Under the pieces are notes generated by a model. That model was not told the DNA's origin. It saw nothing but the letters and a program-made list of their open reading frames with translations, and searched no databases. A stretch of 5,354 nt of DNA from G963669175 sp964648415 (lineage in GTDB: Bacteria > Electryoneota > Electryoneia > Electryoneales > Electryoneaceae), in NCBI GenBank assembly GCA_964648415.1, contig CAZYOC010000290.1, forward strand, positions 1-5,354, written 5' to 3'. Every line of letters starts with the position of its first letter. The first letter of the stretch is position 1. Position numbers and translations under genes: made by a program. Of this stretch, positions 5,229 through 5,354 are shown one piece after another.

Positions 5229-5354
5229 GCGATTGGTGGTTACACGTCGTCGCTCATCCATTTGGTCTCGATAGAGCCGGAAACGGAGGAGATCCCCGCC
5301 TTCTACTCGGTTTATGCGTTTATGTGGTATGAGTAGCGAGTAGTATCAGGGCTT
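5229..5354. other. Downstream tail with no supported feature
   Basis: I find no gene start, terminator or RNA gene here. The only local pattern is a short tandem copy of GAGTAG (5331-5336 and 5338-5343). Short open stretches exist on both strands (for example, in frame with the upstream gene up to the TAG at 5334), but none has family similarity I recognise. Confidence 0.5.

Noticed and set aside
5229..5336. In-frame stop-codon readthrough of the GT4 gene (35 further codons to TAG at 5334)
   Set aside because: The open stretch is short enough to occur by chance, has no family match, and GT4 proteins normally end where this one does. Short minus-strand tails here are equally unsupported.

Overview
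This 5,354-base window is a bacterial chromosomal segment. It has about 770 bases with no convincing gene, followed by four full-length protein genes. Sampled 60-base stretches inside the genes run at about 62-67% G+C with G/C-rich third codon positions. The stretch at 361-480 is only about 33% G+C. The gene families (PglC-like phosphoglycosyl transferase, PglA-like GT4 glycosyltransferase, HpnA/DFR-like SDR) fit a diderm bacterium that makes an undecaprenyl-linked surface glycan. The histidyl-tRNA synthetase is of the 'LRYDLT' type rather than the E. coli 'LRPEGT' type. I cannot name the phylum or species from the sequence.

Layout. Bases 1-768 are non-coding as far as I can tell: a pair of imperfect hairpins at 1-90, a terminator-like stem-loop at 251-270, and an A+T-rich trough with two perfect inverted repeats (397-421 and 453-479). 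A sigma70-type promoter candidate (769-796) then leads into a roughly 140-base leader with several short stems, and into hisS (943-2307, +). The hisS stop overlaps the start of an extended SDR NAD(P)-dependent epimerase/reductase gene (2300-3283, +) by 8 bases, so the two form a translationally coupled pair. A strong G+C hairpin (3291-3312) fills the 41-base gap to the convergent gene for a PglC-like phosphoglycosyl-1-phosphate transferase (3325-3948, -). That gene diverges, across a 137-base region with back-to-back promoter candidates, from a PglA-like GT4 glycosyltransferase (4086-5228, +). The last 126 bases hold no supported feature.

How the genes may work together. The two divergent genes match, by family, the first two steps of lipid-linked oligosaccharide assembly: transfer of a sugar-1-phosphate onto undecaprenyl phosphate, then addition of the second sugar at the cytoplasmic face. 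The SDR could supply a modified nucleotide sugar, but its closest visible resemblance is to HpnA/dihydroflavonol-reductase-like SDRs, so that link is only inference. hisS is a housekeeping gene in an unusual pairing. I did not find a phage, CRISPR array, toxin-antitoxin pair or clearly new system. The points most worth checking are the divergent PGT/GT pair, the hisS-SDR overlap with its structured leader, and the hairpin-rich A+T island.
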